Below, piece by piece: positions 1 through 6,247 of a stretch of 43,547 bases of DNA (positions are counted from its first letter, which is position 1; every line of letters starts with the position of its first letter). The notes under the pieces were generated by a model. It searched no databases and had not been told where the DNA came from. It saw only the letters and a program-made list of their open reading frames with translations. Origin of the DNA: an uncultured Paraprevotella sp. GTDB lineage: Bacteria > Bacteroidota > Bacteroidia > Bacteroidales > Bacteroidaceae. Both the position numbers and the translations under genes were made by a program. The stretch lies in assembly GCA_947177395.1 (NCBI GenBank), contig CAMWUI010000023.1, positions 1 through 43,547 on the forward strand, given 5' to 3'.

Positions 1-1
1 G

Positions 2-2371
2 GCGTTGCTCGCGGGAACAACGCTCTCAAAGAGTTATGCCGGGGATGGAAACGGGAGTACGGGAGAAGAGAATGTGGATCCCACAAACATCAAAAGCTAT
101 GATGGATTGAAGCAGGTGGTTGGGAAAATTCAAAAGGCGAAAGACTTGCAGAATCTTCATAAGGAAGCAGTGGGCGAGGAGGATAGAGTGAAAAAGAGAA
201 AGCCGTATAATTCAACTACAACGGAAATAGAAAAGATTACGTATACCAATCCATTGCTTACGCATCTATCCAACTTTGTTTCTTTGGTTGAAGATAAAAA
301 GATCAAAACCCCTTGCAGACTTTCCTATCGGATACGAGAGCAAAGACAAGGTTTACGGAGTGCCGATGCTAAAACTGTTTATATAACTCTTACAGATTCA
401 ATAGATGCAGTTAATAAACAACTGCCAGATATGACAACAAATGACCCAACAGTTTATAATAGATGGATGAGTGGAACATCTTGGATTGAAATATCTCCCG
501 ATAAGGTGATTGCGATGTTGGGTCCTAATTATGATGGTGAATGGGATTATGACATGAATCTATCAGAGGATATGGAAAATCCAAAATTTCCTAAATATTT
601 GTGTATATACTATTGGAAATGGATAAAAAATGAGGAAACAGGAGTAGTAACAGGAGATTATTATCGGTTTAGTCAACAAGTTTCAAATTCGGGTGAATGT
701 TGGGATATCTTTCGTTCTGACTATGTTGATATAATTAAAACATTTTTGCAGAGCGTGCACGGCCTGTCTGCAACGGAAGAAATAAAAAAAGAAGTACCTA
801 CACAGGAATATGAAGCATGGGAGGCAGAATACAACACCGCTGTGAGGGATACAGTGATTTCGTGGAAAAATCTTAGTGAATTTGAGAACTATTATAAAAC
901 AACAACTAATCCGTTTATTATAGGAGCAAATATTGAAATTCCAGAAGATAAAGTGGCTGATTTGGTGTGGCCGGTTGGTTATACATTGAATGGTGGAGGC
1001 AATAAAATAGTGGGTACTCAGCCGATATTTGCGACGAATAACGGTACAATTCTTAATTTGATTGCTCCGGAAGGACGTATCGCTACAGATAACAACGGAA
1101 AAGCAAAAGATTGTATCGTTAAAGTGAGTGGTGGATGGCGTGTATATGATGACGAGGGAAATTATGCATCAAATCTGTCTACTACACTTGAATCCGCTGT
1201 TTATCAATTACGTAATAACTTTGGTTATGATCTCAGCAGCAGGCAAGCAGGCAAGTTGACTCCAGCAACCAAACTCTATAGTGCAAAAAATAAGGCAATT
1301 TCAGGAGCTACGGAATTGACTTTTAATGTGAATGTTACTGACGAAGGCGCACTTGTATATGGTAATGGCAATGTTGTAATAGACAATACTGTTGTTTATG
1401 TAGAAGATGCAGACATTACAGAACGCAATATTAATACTGCAAATGTGGCAGTGCCTTTGTCTGACGTGACGCAAGAGGGTGATAAGTATACCTGTAGCAA
1501 GGTGGAACTGAAAGATGGTGCTAATGTAAAAGAATTCTATATGCCTTATTCTGTTACGACGAAGGAGGTGTCTTATGTACGTAAAGCCACAACGAATAAA
1601 GTTCCTGTATGTCTGCCGTTTGAACTTAATGACGCAGTTAAGCAGACTATAGCGAAGAACATTAAAATAGCCGTAGAGGATGTGTTTTATTATACATTTA
1701 GAGATGTACAGGGAGATGTAATCTGGTTTACTCCTTTGCAAACAGTTGCCCCTAATGAGCCCTGTCTCATTGCCTTTAGAGATGGTGTTAGCTGGGAAAA
1801 GGATGTAAATATGTTTGAGGGGATACCTGTAGAAAGAGTAGATGACACTCCTGTCATTACTGATTTAAAGGCTCCAACCTTGCAATGGGGGGATAACCGT
1901 CTCTTTGGTAATTACAAACCTAAACAAGTGTTTTCTGCCTTGCTGAAGGATCAAGCGGGAAATGGAGCTGCTGCATATTGTTACATCAATGGCAAGCTGA
2001 AACGGATGGAAGAGGATTTGGCTGCGGGCAAAGCTACTACGTTGAATCAATTTAGAAGTTACGTTATTCTCAAAGAGGATATTGCCTCACCGAACTCTCT
2101 GCCCGATTCCTTCGAGATCGGTTTCGTGGACGAGGACGGCAACGAGGTGACGGGTATAGGCTCGGTAGAGTCCGGCAAGAGTGATAATGGCTTTAAGGCC
2201 GTAGGCGGTAACGGTGTCATTGCGATAAGTGCCGATAAGGCTTGCGAGGTGAAGGTGTACACGGCCGGTGGCTCGCTTGCGAAAGCAGTCCGCGTGGAGG
2301 CCGGTCGTACGACGTTGCCTTTCAGTGCCGGTATGTACATTGTGAACCAGACGAAGGTAGTAGTGAAATAA
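2..2371 (+). CDS. Large secreted protein with DUF6383-like C-terminal module (5' end outside window)
   Basis: The frame is open from the first bases, which read ALLAGTTLSKSYA. That looks like the end of a signal peptide, so the true start lies upstream and the TTG at base 5 is not a real start. About 790 residues are visible. Residues around 300-370 contain beta-rich Gly/Asn runs (GYTLNGGGNKIVG, NNGTILNLIAPEG) resembling GLUG or pectin-lyase-like repeats. The last 75 or so residues (GIGSVES to NQTKVVVK) match the pattern I know as DUF6383, a small C-terminal beta domain of secreted Bacteroides proteins. The body is AT-rich, but from about base 2080 the codons become GC-rich, suggesting modular exchange. 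A 66-codon gene follows after 18 bp. The role is unknown, probably a cell-surface protein. Confidence 0.8.
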   Translation, partial: ALLAGTTLSKSYAGDGNGSTGEENVDPTNIKSYDGLKQVVGKIQKAKDLQNLHKEAVGEEDRVKKRKPYNSTTTEIEKITYTNPLLTHLSNFVSLVEDKKIKTPCRLSYRIREQRQGLRSADAKTVYITLTDSIDAVNKQLPDMTTNDPTVYNRWMSGTSWIEISPDKVIAMLGPNYDGEWDYDMNLSEDMENPKFPKYLCIYYWKWIKNEETGVVTGDYYRFSQQVSNSGECWDIFRSDYVDIIKTFLQSVHGLSATEEIKKEVPTQEYEAWEAEYNTAVRDTVISWKNLSEFENYYKTTTNPFIIGANIEIPEDKVADLVWPVGYTLNGGGNKIVGTQPIFATNNGTILNLIAPEGRIATDNNGKAKDCIVKVSGGWRVYDDEGNYASNLSTTLESAVYQLRNNFGYDLSSRQAGKLTPATKLYSAKNKAISGATELTFNVNVTDEGALVYGNGNVVIDNTVVYVEDADITERNINTANVAVPLSDVTQEGDKYTCSKVELKDGANVKEFYMPYSVTTKEVSYVRKATTNKVPVCLPFELNDAVKQTIAKNIKIAVEDVFYYTFRDVQGDVIWFTPLQTVAPNEPCLIAFRDGVSWEKDVNMFEGIPVERVDDTPVITDLKAPTLQWGDNRLFGNYKPKQVFSALLKDQAGNGAAAYCYINGKLKRMEEDLAAGKATTLNQFRSYVILKEDIASPNSLPDSFEIGFVDEDGNEVTGIGSVESGKSDNGFKAVGGNGVIAISADKACEVKVYTAGGSLAKAVRVEAGRTTLPFSAGMYIVNQTKVVVK

Positions 2372-2389
2372 TCAAAAAGCAATAAAAAT

Positions 2390-2590
2390 ATGAATAAGCA
2401 GAAGTATATCCGCCCCGCTTGTGTGGTGGTGGAGATGGAATCTGAAGATCTTTTCCTCACAGGTTCAGGCTCAGGCTCTTTGGGCGAGATTGGCGGTGAT
2501 TTCGGTGAAAAGCCGGGAGAAGGTGAATACGGTGAAGCGGATGCCGTAGGCGGCAATCCGGGCGGCGGTTATGATGTATGGGATGACTGA
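2390..2590 (+). CDS. Small Gly/acid-rich peptide with a GS-type leader-like N-terminus
   Basis: This 66-residue protein starts 18 bp after the large secreted protein and is probably co-transcribed with it. Its N-terminus, MNKQKYIRPACVVVEMES followed by EDLFLTGSGSGS, follows a pattern I recognise from many short Bacteroides ORFs: basic start, Y-I-x-P, a hydrophobic/acidic stretch, then L-L/T-x-G-S. The rest is rich in Gly, Glu and Asp and ends YDVWDD. It has no membrane segment or enzyme motif. The LTGSGSG step resembles a double-glycine processing site, so it could be an exported or processed peptide, but no peptidase-transporter gene lies in the window. The function is unknown. Confidence 0.7.
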   Translation: MNKQKYIRPACVVVEMESEDLFLTGSGSGSLGEIGGDFGEKPGEGEYGEADAVGGNPGGGYDVWDD

Positions 2591-2618
2591 TTCCCCCGAT
2601 AATTAGGAATACGTATTT

Positions 2619-2661
2619 GGAAGAGGGCGCGTCAATAGGCTGATGCGCCCTCTTCCGTTTC
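2619..2661 (+). terminator. Intrinsic terminator-like hairpin after the small peptide gene
   Basis: A perfect 12-bp stem (GGAAGAGGGCGC at 2619-2630 with GCGCCCTCTTCC at 2645-2656) encloses a 14-nt loop and is followed by GTTTC. The T-run is short, so termination may be partial. It closes the two-gene unit at the left edge. Confidence 0.7.
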
Positions 2662-2699
2662 CCGGATTATGCATAACGGGAGTGTCTGAAAGGTGATTT

Positions 2700-2832
2700 T
2701 AAGGAAGTGCTTTTTCATGTATTCAAACAGTGCTTCGTTAGGGGTTGAAACAGTGCTTCGTTAGTGTCTCAATCAGTGCTTCATTGCCCCCTCAATCAGT
2801 GCTTCGTTAAGGTGTAACGAAGCACTGATTGA
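2700..2832. repeat. 23-bp-period tandem repeat ending in a perfect 18-bp inverted copy
   Basis: The core CAGTGCTTC begins at 2728, 2751, 2774 and 2797, exactly 23 bp apart each time. A weaker fifth copy (AGTGCTT at 2706) keeps the same phase. The last unit, TCAATCAGTGCTTCGTTA (2792-2809), is followed by a 5-nt loop and its exact reverse complement (2815-2832), giving an 18-bp perfect stem. The positions between cores vary. It lies between the terminator and the IS982 remnant in a 320-bp stretch without a gene. There are no unique spacers, so it is not a CRISPR array. Confidence 0.9.
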
Positions 2833-2874
2833 AGGTCTGAAAAAGTGAACCGGAAAACATCGACACTCTACGAC

Positions 2875-2912
2875 ATTCTTCGACACTTGGTGTTGCCGTT
2901 GTGTCGTATTTT
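2875..2912. repeat. 38-bp REP-like repeat, copy 1
   Basis: These 38 bases recur at 4543-4580 in the same orientation with one mismatch (T against C at position 17). Inside, CGACAC (2881-2886) and GTGTCG (2901-2906) form a short inverted repeat, giving it the look of a REP palindrome. The copy directly abuts the left end of the IS982-type element. A third, partial relative (GTCGAAGAATGTCG, opposite orientation) lies beside the other IS982 end near 43080. Confidence 0.8.
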
Positions 2913-3331
2913 ATGTGAGTTCGGGATAAGATGTTGCTCATAAAAGTTGGTGATCCCGCAAATATGTTGTATCTTTAAAATCAGTGGCAAGGTCTTCGCT
3001 GACAGGGGATACATCAAGCAGACCCTGTTTGAGGAGCTTTTTGACAGGGGCATACATCTTGTGCATGGATTGAGGGCAAACATGAAGAACAGGCTCATGT
3101 CCTTATGGGACAAAATCATGCTTCGCAAGAGATGTATCATAGAATGCATCAACGACCTGCTGAAGAACAAGGCGAACATCGTGTACTCAAGGCACCGATC
3201 AATACACAATTTCATCATGAACATCTGCACCGCACTCACGGCGTACTCTTTCTTTGAAAACAAGCCCTGTGCATGTGGAAAAATCAACGCAACTCACACT
3301 TTTTTGAACAAATTTTATCCCGAACTCGCGT
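2913..3331 (+). mobile_element. Internally deleted IS982-type element (MITE-like)
   Basis: The left end reads ATGTGAGTTCGGGATAA (2913-2929). The right end reads TTATCCCGAACTCGCGT (3315-3331), whose reverse complement ACGCGAGTTCGGGATAA matches the left end at 15 of 17 positions. Inside, about 60 bp of left-end leader joins directly to the last third of an IS982-like transposase, so most of the transposase gene is missing. Both ends survive, so it could still be moved by an active relative. No clear target-site duplication is visible. A truncated relative lies at 43108-43282. Confidence 0.75.
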
Positions 3332-3336
3332 ATTGA
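2947..3336 (+). pseudogene. IS982-family transposase, C-terminal remnant
   Basis: From residue 13 on the frame reads SGKVFADRGYIKQ, then LFDRGIHLVHGLRANMKN, then IIECINDLLKNKANIVYSRH, which I recognise as the C-terminal part of IS982-family DDE transposases (the DRGY block and the later catalytic Glu in the IIECIND context). The first dozen residues come from the IS left end, not from the enzyme. The normal end is also altered: after ENKPCACGKINATH it reads into the right inverted repeat and stops at TGA 3334-3336. At 129 residues against roughly 290-300 for a full enzyme, it cannot be active. Confidence 0.8.
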
Positions 3337-3406
3337 TACAAAAAAGAGGCGAAGCACGTTTGTGTTTGTGATATTTAATTCTGTCTTCGGAAATGGTGCA
3401 AACAGA

Positions 3407-4072
3407 TTATGCTCCGATCAAACACTTCATCAATAGTGTGGCAATTGCGCCAAACAAAGTCCCCCACAATGCACTATATATTGAAAATTTATGGTTATTT
3501 TTAGATTGGTCTCTTGCAAACTGCTTAGCGTTTGCTAATCCTTTAGAATGCTTTTTTATATACTTGTCCACTTCGGCAAAGGCAAGTATTGCATCTTGAT
3601 ATTTTGAGTATGCAATCTCTTTTTCAGGATAGGATCTTGATTCCGTTTGTTTTGCTTTCACAGTTAATTCTATAGCCTTATCATGTAATAATGTAAGTTC
3701 TGGCAAAAATTTCCCATCATTGACAACAGCTATACACACATCCTTATACTGATAGAAAAAATTCTCAATTTTCTTGTCGTATTCTATCAAAAGGGTTTTA
3801 TAGCAATCAAGAATTGCCCTAATCAAATGGCCGTGACCTTTTTGCAATTCTTTCAAACAATCATCCTCTGAGCGCCCTGCAATAAAACAACGAGAAACAT
3901 GGTCATTCACAGCCCTAAGTTCGTTTAATATAGGCCCCGGGAATTTCTTTGTCATACTTTCTGCCAAGGCAAGGGTTGGCTTCAATTTGTTCGTATAATC
4001 ATCATAAAGTTTTCCCATAGCGTTTTGGACACTAATAGGCAACTCTGAAGAAATATTCACACCCATTTCCAT
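3407..4072 (-). CDS. Unknown protein with one C-terminal membrane anchor (second gene of a pair)
   Basis: This 221-residue protein is of a family I do not recognise. It is rich in Lys, Glu and Leu, probably mostly helical with coiled-coil potential (for example around TKKFPGPILNELRAVNDHV and AILDCYKTLLIEYDKKIENF). It ends in one hydrophobic segment (SALWGTLFGAIATLLMKCLIGA) and a very short tail, so it is probably tail-anchored in the inner membrane. Cys residues are few and no catalytic motif stands out. Its ATG follows the upstream gene's stop with one base between, implying translational coupling. The DNA is visibly more AT-rich than the core genome, and it sits between an IS remnant and a DUF4143 ATPase, so acquisition by transfer is likely. 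Confidence 0.65.
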   Translation of the reverse strand: MEMGVNISSELPISVQNAMGKLYDDYTNKLKPTLALAESMTKKFPGPILNELRAVNDHVSRCFIAGRSEDDCLKELQKGHGHLIRAILDCYKTLLIEYDKKIENFFYQYKDVCIAVVNDGKFLPELTLLHDKAIELTVKAKQTESRSYPEKEIAYSKYQDAILAFAEVDKYIKKHSKGLANAKQFARDQSKNNHKFSIYSALWGTLFGAIATLLMKCLIGA

Positions 4073-4073
4073 T

Positions 4074-4325
4074 TTATTGGCTTATACGGAATGTTTTCTC
4101 GAATTCGGACTCTACATCATAATTGATTCTTCCAGAAGCCAACAACATACTTCCACGATAATACACAAGATTAGACTCTGATTGTCCCAATTCTAATAAA
4201 CTGTTCTCTTTTTTTTCTATTTGGCGATGGATTTCATCAAAACTTTGAGACCTGATATCATCAACAGATAATCCCACAGTTTCTTCTATCAAACTATCAA
4301 ATGAATTTTTGTCTTTTTCTTGCAT
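4074..4325 (-). CDS. Small acidic protein of unknown function (first gene of a pair)
   Basis: This 83-residue, acidic, soluble protein starts MQEKDKNSFDSLIEETVG. The segment LSVDDIRSQSFDEIHRQIEKK looks like one or two amphipathic helices and recalls short Bacteroides proteins with the pattern S-x-E/D-x-I-R-x-x-S-F-D-E-I, but I cannot assign it to a named family. There is no helix-turn-helix or membrane segment. Its stop lies one base from the start of the 221-residue membrane-anchored protein, so the two are probably made together and may interact. A toxin-antitoxin-like or regulator-effector pairing is possible but not shown by the sequence. Confidence 0.6.
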   Translation of the reverse strand: MQEKDKNSFDSLIEETVGLSVDDIRSQSFDEIHRQIEKKENSLLELGQSESNLVYYRGSMLLASGRINYDVESEFEKTFRISQ

Positions 4326-4542
4326 AATTAAAAAATAATGTATAAAGATACTGCTTTTTGTGTATTCGCTATAACTTTTTGTGAGTTTATTTGCATCTAC
4401 GGTGTATTATTAATATTTTTTAATACTATGTATGGTGTTTGAAAAGCAGCAAAGGCTTCACGGAATTTATCAAGTCTTGCTACCATAGTCTGTTAATCAT
4501 TGTTTCAAGTCCTTTTTTACTCTTAGTTTTTTTGTCATCCTT

Positions 4543-4580
4543 ATTCTTCGACACTTGGCGTTGCCGTTGTGTCGTATTTT
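4543..4580. repeat. 38-bp REP-like repeat, copy 2
   Basis: This matches 2875-2912 in 37 of 38 positions and has the same orientation. It lies in the 296-bp stretch between the 83-residue gene and the end of the ATPase gene, where I see no other gene or clear terminator. The two copies bracket the IS982-type remnant plus the two unknown genes (2913-4542). No IS end adjoins this copy. Confidence 0.8.
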
Positions 4581-4621
4581 GCAAAATGAAGCAGGACGGT
4601 CGGTATTTTGCTTGCCCCTGT

Positions 4622-5980
4622 TTACAGGCAAAAGACCATATATGCGGGGATATATATCGTGTCGTTTTCTACTTTGAGGTTTTTGGGATGAACGACATAA
4701 CACGTTCCGATGCGCTTGTGGAATATGTCGGCAAAGCGGGACAGCGAAGTCGTAGAGTAACGGTTGTTTGATTTAACCTCGATGGGATATATCTTATATT
4801 TTAATTTGCTGTTGTTCGAGAGCAGAAAATCTATTTCTATGTCGTTTCTGTGTTTTTCTGTGTTATATCGCGTGTAGAAATACAGTTTGTGTCCGGCAGC
4901 GACAAGCATCTGTGAGATGGCATTTTCATAGAACATGCCTTCGTTTGTGGATAGTTTCCCGAAAAGCATTTCACGATATAGGGCATTATCGGCGATTTCG
5001 TTTTCATCGAATGTGTGGCTGACTAAAAGGCCGGTGTCGCCCATATAGCACTTTACATACGTGCGGTCTTCGTTTAGCGACAGTCCTATGTCCGGATCGG
5101 AGCAGTTGAAACACTCGTTTACTATCATGGAGTCTGCCAACCAGAAAAATGTGTCGTGATACTTCGGGAAAGTAGCGCCTTTCTCGATTTTACTCACCAT
5201 GACTCTGCGTTCCGACTTGGATAAGAAGGCGGGAATCTGGTCGAATATGGCCAGGACATTGGAACGATAGCCGGAATTGATTTTCATGATGTCGTTACGG
5301 TAAAGAGTTAGAATGTCGCGTTTTTCCCTGTCCGCCATCTCAAAATTCCGGTTGTTTTCAATATATGCAGAAACACTTTTAGGCATGCCGCCGACAATCA
5401 TATATTGTCGGAACAATAGCATGGCCTTGGCGTGTAGATTTTGTTCAAGGGGGATTCTGTCGTCGAAACACTTGCGTATGTATGCTATCAAGCTGTTTTG
5501 ACCCATTGCCCACCCGAATTCTTCGAAATCCATAGGATACATGGATATTTTTCTTTCTTCGGAAGGGATGGTGATGTCCTTGACTTTTTCTTTGATAGAT
5601 ATCAGCGAACCGGTTTCGATGTAGTCATACCGTCCGTCGGCGACAAGGTATTTTATTGCCTGGCGGGCTTGGGGGAATTGCTGTACTTCATCAAATATTA
5701 TTATAGATTCCCTGCGGTGCAATGTGACATTGTATTCGGAAGAGAGTATCATGAAAAATGTGTCCAGGTCGGTCATGTAATTATTAAACGCCGATTTGAC
5801 AGAGTTACTGGCTATATTGAAGTCTATAAGCAGGTGGGATTTGTATTTATTTTTTGCAAATTCTTCTACGATTGTGGATTTGCCGATTCGCCTGGCTCCT
5901 TCTATCAGAAGGGCTTTGCTGTTCGAACTGTTTGATTTCCATTCAAGCAGCCGGCGGTATATCTTTCGTTTGAATATCAT
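4622..5980 (-). CDS. AAA-family ATPase with DUF4143 and PD-(D/E)XK-like C-terminus
   Basis: This is a 452-residue member of the AAA_14/DUF4143 family, common in Bacteroidales and of unclear physiological role. The Walker A motif GARRIGKST lies near residues 30-38, and the Walker B-like motif IIIFDEVQQFP near 92-102 carries the acidic pair D-E. A block at about 128-160 (GSLISI to YPMDFEEFGWAMG) is typical of this family. DUF4143 spans roughly 200-370. Near 385-405, EIDFLL followed by YPIEVKSN fits the D...ExK pattern of a PD-(D/E)XK nuclease-like fold seen in this family. The gene is monocistronic, with a promoter overlapping three 34-bp repeats. It lies in a run of transferred-looking genes, and its substrate or target is unknown. 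Confidence 0.85.
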   Translation of the reverse strand: MIFKRKIYRRLLEWKSNSSNSKALLIEGARRIGKSTIVEEFAKNKYKSHLLIDFNIASNSVKSAFNNYMTDLDTFFMILSSEYNVTLHRRESIIIFDEVQQFPQARQAIKYLVADGRYDYIETGSLISIKEKVKDITIPSEERKISMYPMDFEEFGWAMGQNSLIAYIRKCFDDRIPLEQNLHAKAMLLFRQYMIVGGMPKSVSAYIENNRNFEMADREKRDILTLYRNDIMKINSGYRSNVLAIFDQIPAFLSKSERRVMVSKIEKGATFPKYHDTFFWLADSMIVNECFNCSDPDIGLSLNEDRTYVKCYMGDTGLLVSHTFDENEIADNALYREMLFGKLSTNEGMFYENAISQMLVAAGHKLYFYTRYNTEKHRNDIEIDFLLSNNSKLKYKIYPIEVKSNNRYSTTSLSRFADIFHKRIGTCYVVHPKNLKVENDTIYIPAYMVFCL

Positions 5981-6009
5981 ATCGTGCTGTGGATTACAAT
6001 GTTATTATG

Positions 6010-6041
6010 CAAAAATAAGTATTAATTTTATAATGCGCAAG
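6010..6041 (-). promoter_or_regulatory. Promoter of the DUF4143 ATPase gene
   Basis: On the minus strand, CTTG (6041-6038), a 20-bp spacer and TATTTTTG (6017-6010) fit the Bacteroides -33/-7 consensus, about 30 bp upstream of the ATPase start codon. The -33 box lies inside the proximal 34-bp repeat, whose other copies carry CCTGCGC instead of CTTGCGC. Confidence 0.65.
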
Positions 6042-6118
6042 TATAGACAGGTTGATTTTGTCTATAATGCGCAGGTATAGAATAGTTGATTTTCTCTATA
6101 ATGCGCAGGTTTTGATTG
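6029..6118. repeat. Three 34-bp direct repeats upstream of the ATPase gene
   Basis: TATAATGCGCA begins at 6029, 6063 and 6097, exactly 34 bp apart. Units 1 and 2 are alike along their whole length; unit 3 diverges after about 13 bp. Together with the preceding C, unit 2 holds CTATA and TATAG arms nine bases apart, like a protein-binding half-palindrome. The array overlaps the -33 box of the ATPase promoter, so an operator role is plausible. Confidence 0.85.
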
Positions 6119-6133
6119 AAAAAAGATAACGGT

Positions 6134-6198
6134 TTTTATTAATCGTACCAAACAAAATCCATTTTTGGGGGGATTTTATTAATCGTACCAAATAAAAT
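6134..6198. repeat. Pair of 25-bp direct repeats (TTAATCGTACCAAA core)
   Basis: Positions 6134-6158 and 6174-6198 are identical except for one base (C against T after CCAAA), with starts 40 bp apart. They lie between the 34-bp repeats and the end of the OmpA-like gene, upstream of the ATPase. They may be further control sites for the ATPase gene or the scar of an insertion. Confidence 0.8.
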
Positions 6199-6247
6199 TG
6201 GCACAGGGGCGGCCGCTAAAGAGTAAATATTTGTGATAGTCGGTTTG

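Noticed and set aside
5..7. TTG at base 5 as the start of the large secreted protein
   Set aside because: The frame stays open upstream to the window edge and the first residues look like the middle of a signal peptide.
2150..2371. Type IX secretion C-terminal sorting signal on the large secreted protein
   Set aside because: The end resembles DUF6383 and lacks a clear match to known T9SS sorting domains; no T9SS genes are in view.
2700..2832. CRISPR array
   Set aside because: The 23-bp period leaves no unique spacers, the whole unit is repeated, and no cas genes lie nearby. The same holds for 33308-33527 and for the 34-bp repeats at 6029.
4439..4771. Plus-strand 110-codon frame overlapping the end of the ATPase gene
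   Set aside because: It overlaps the supported ATPase antisense and runs through the 38-bp repeat; the product shows no family features.
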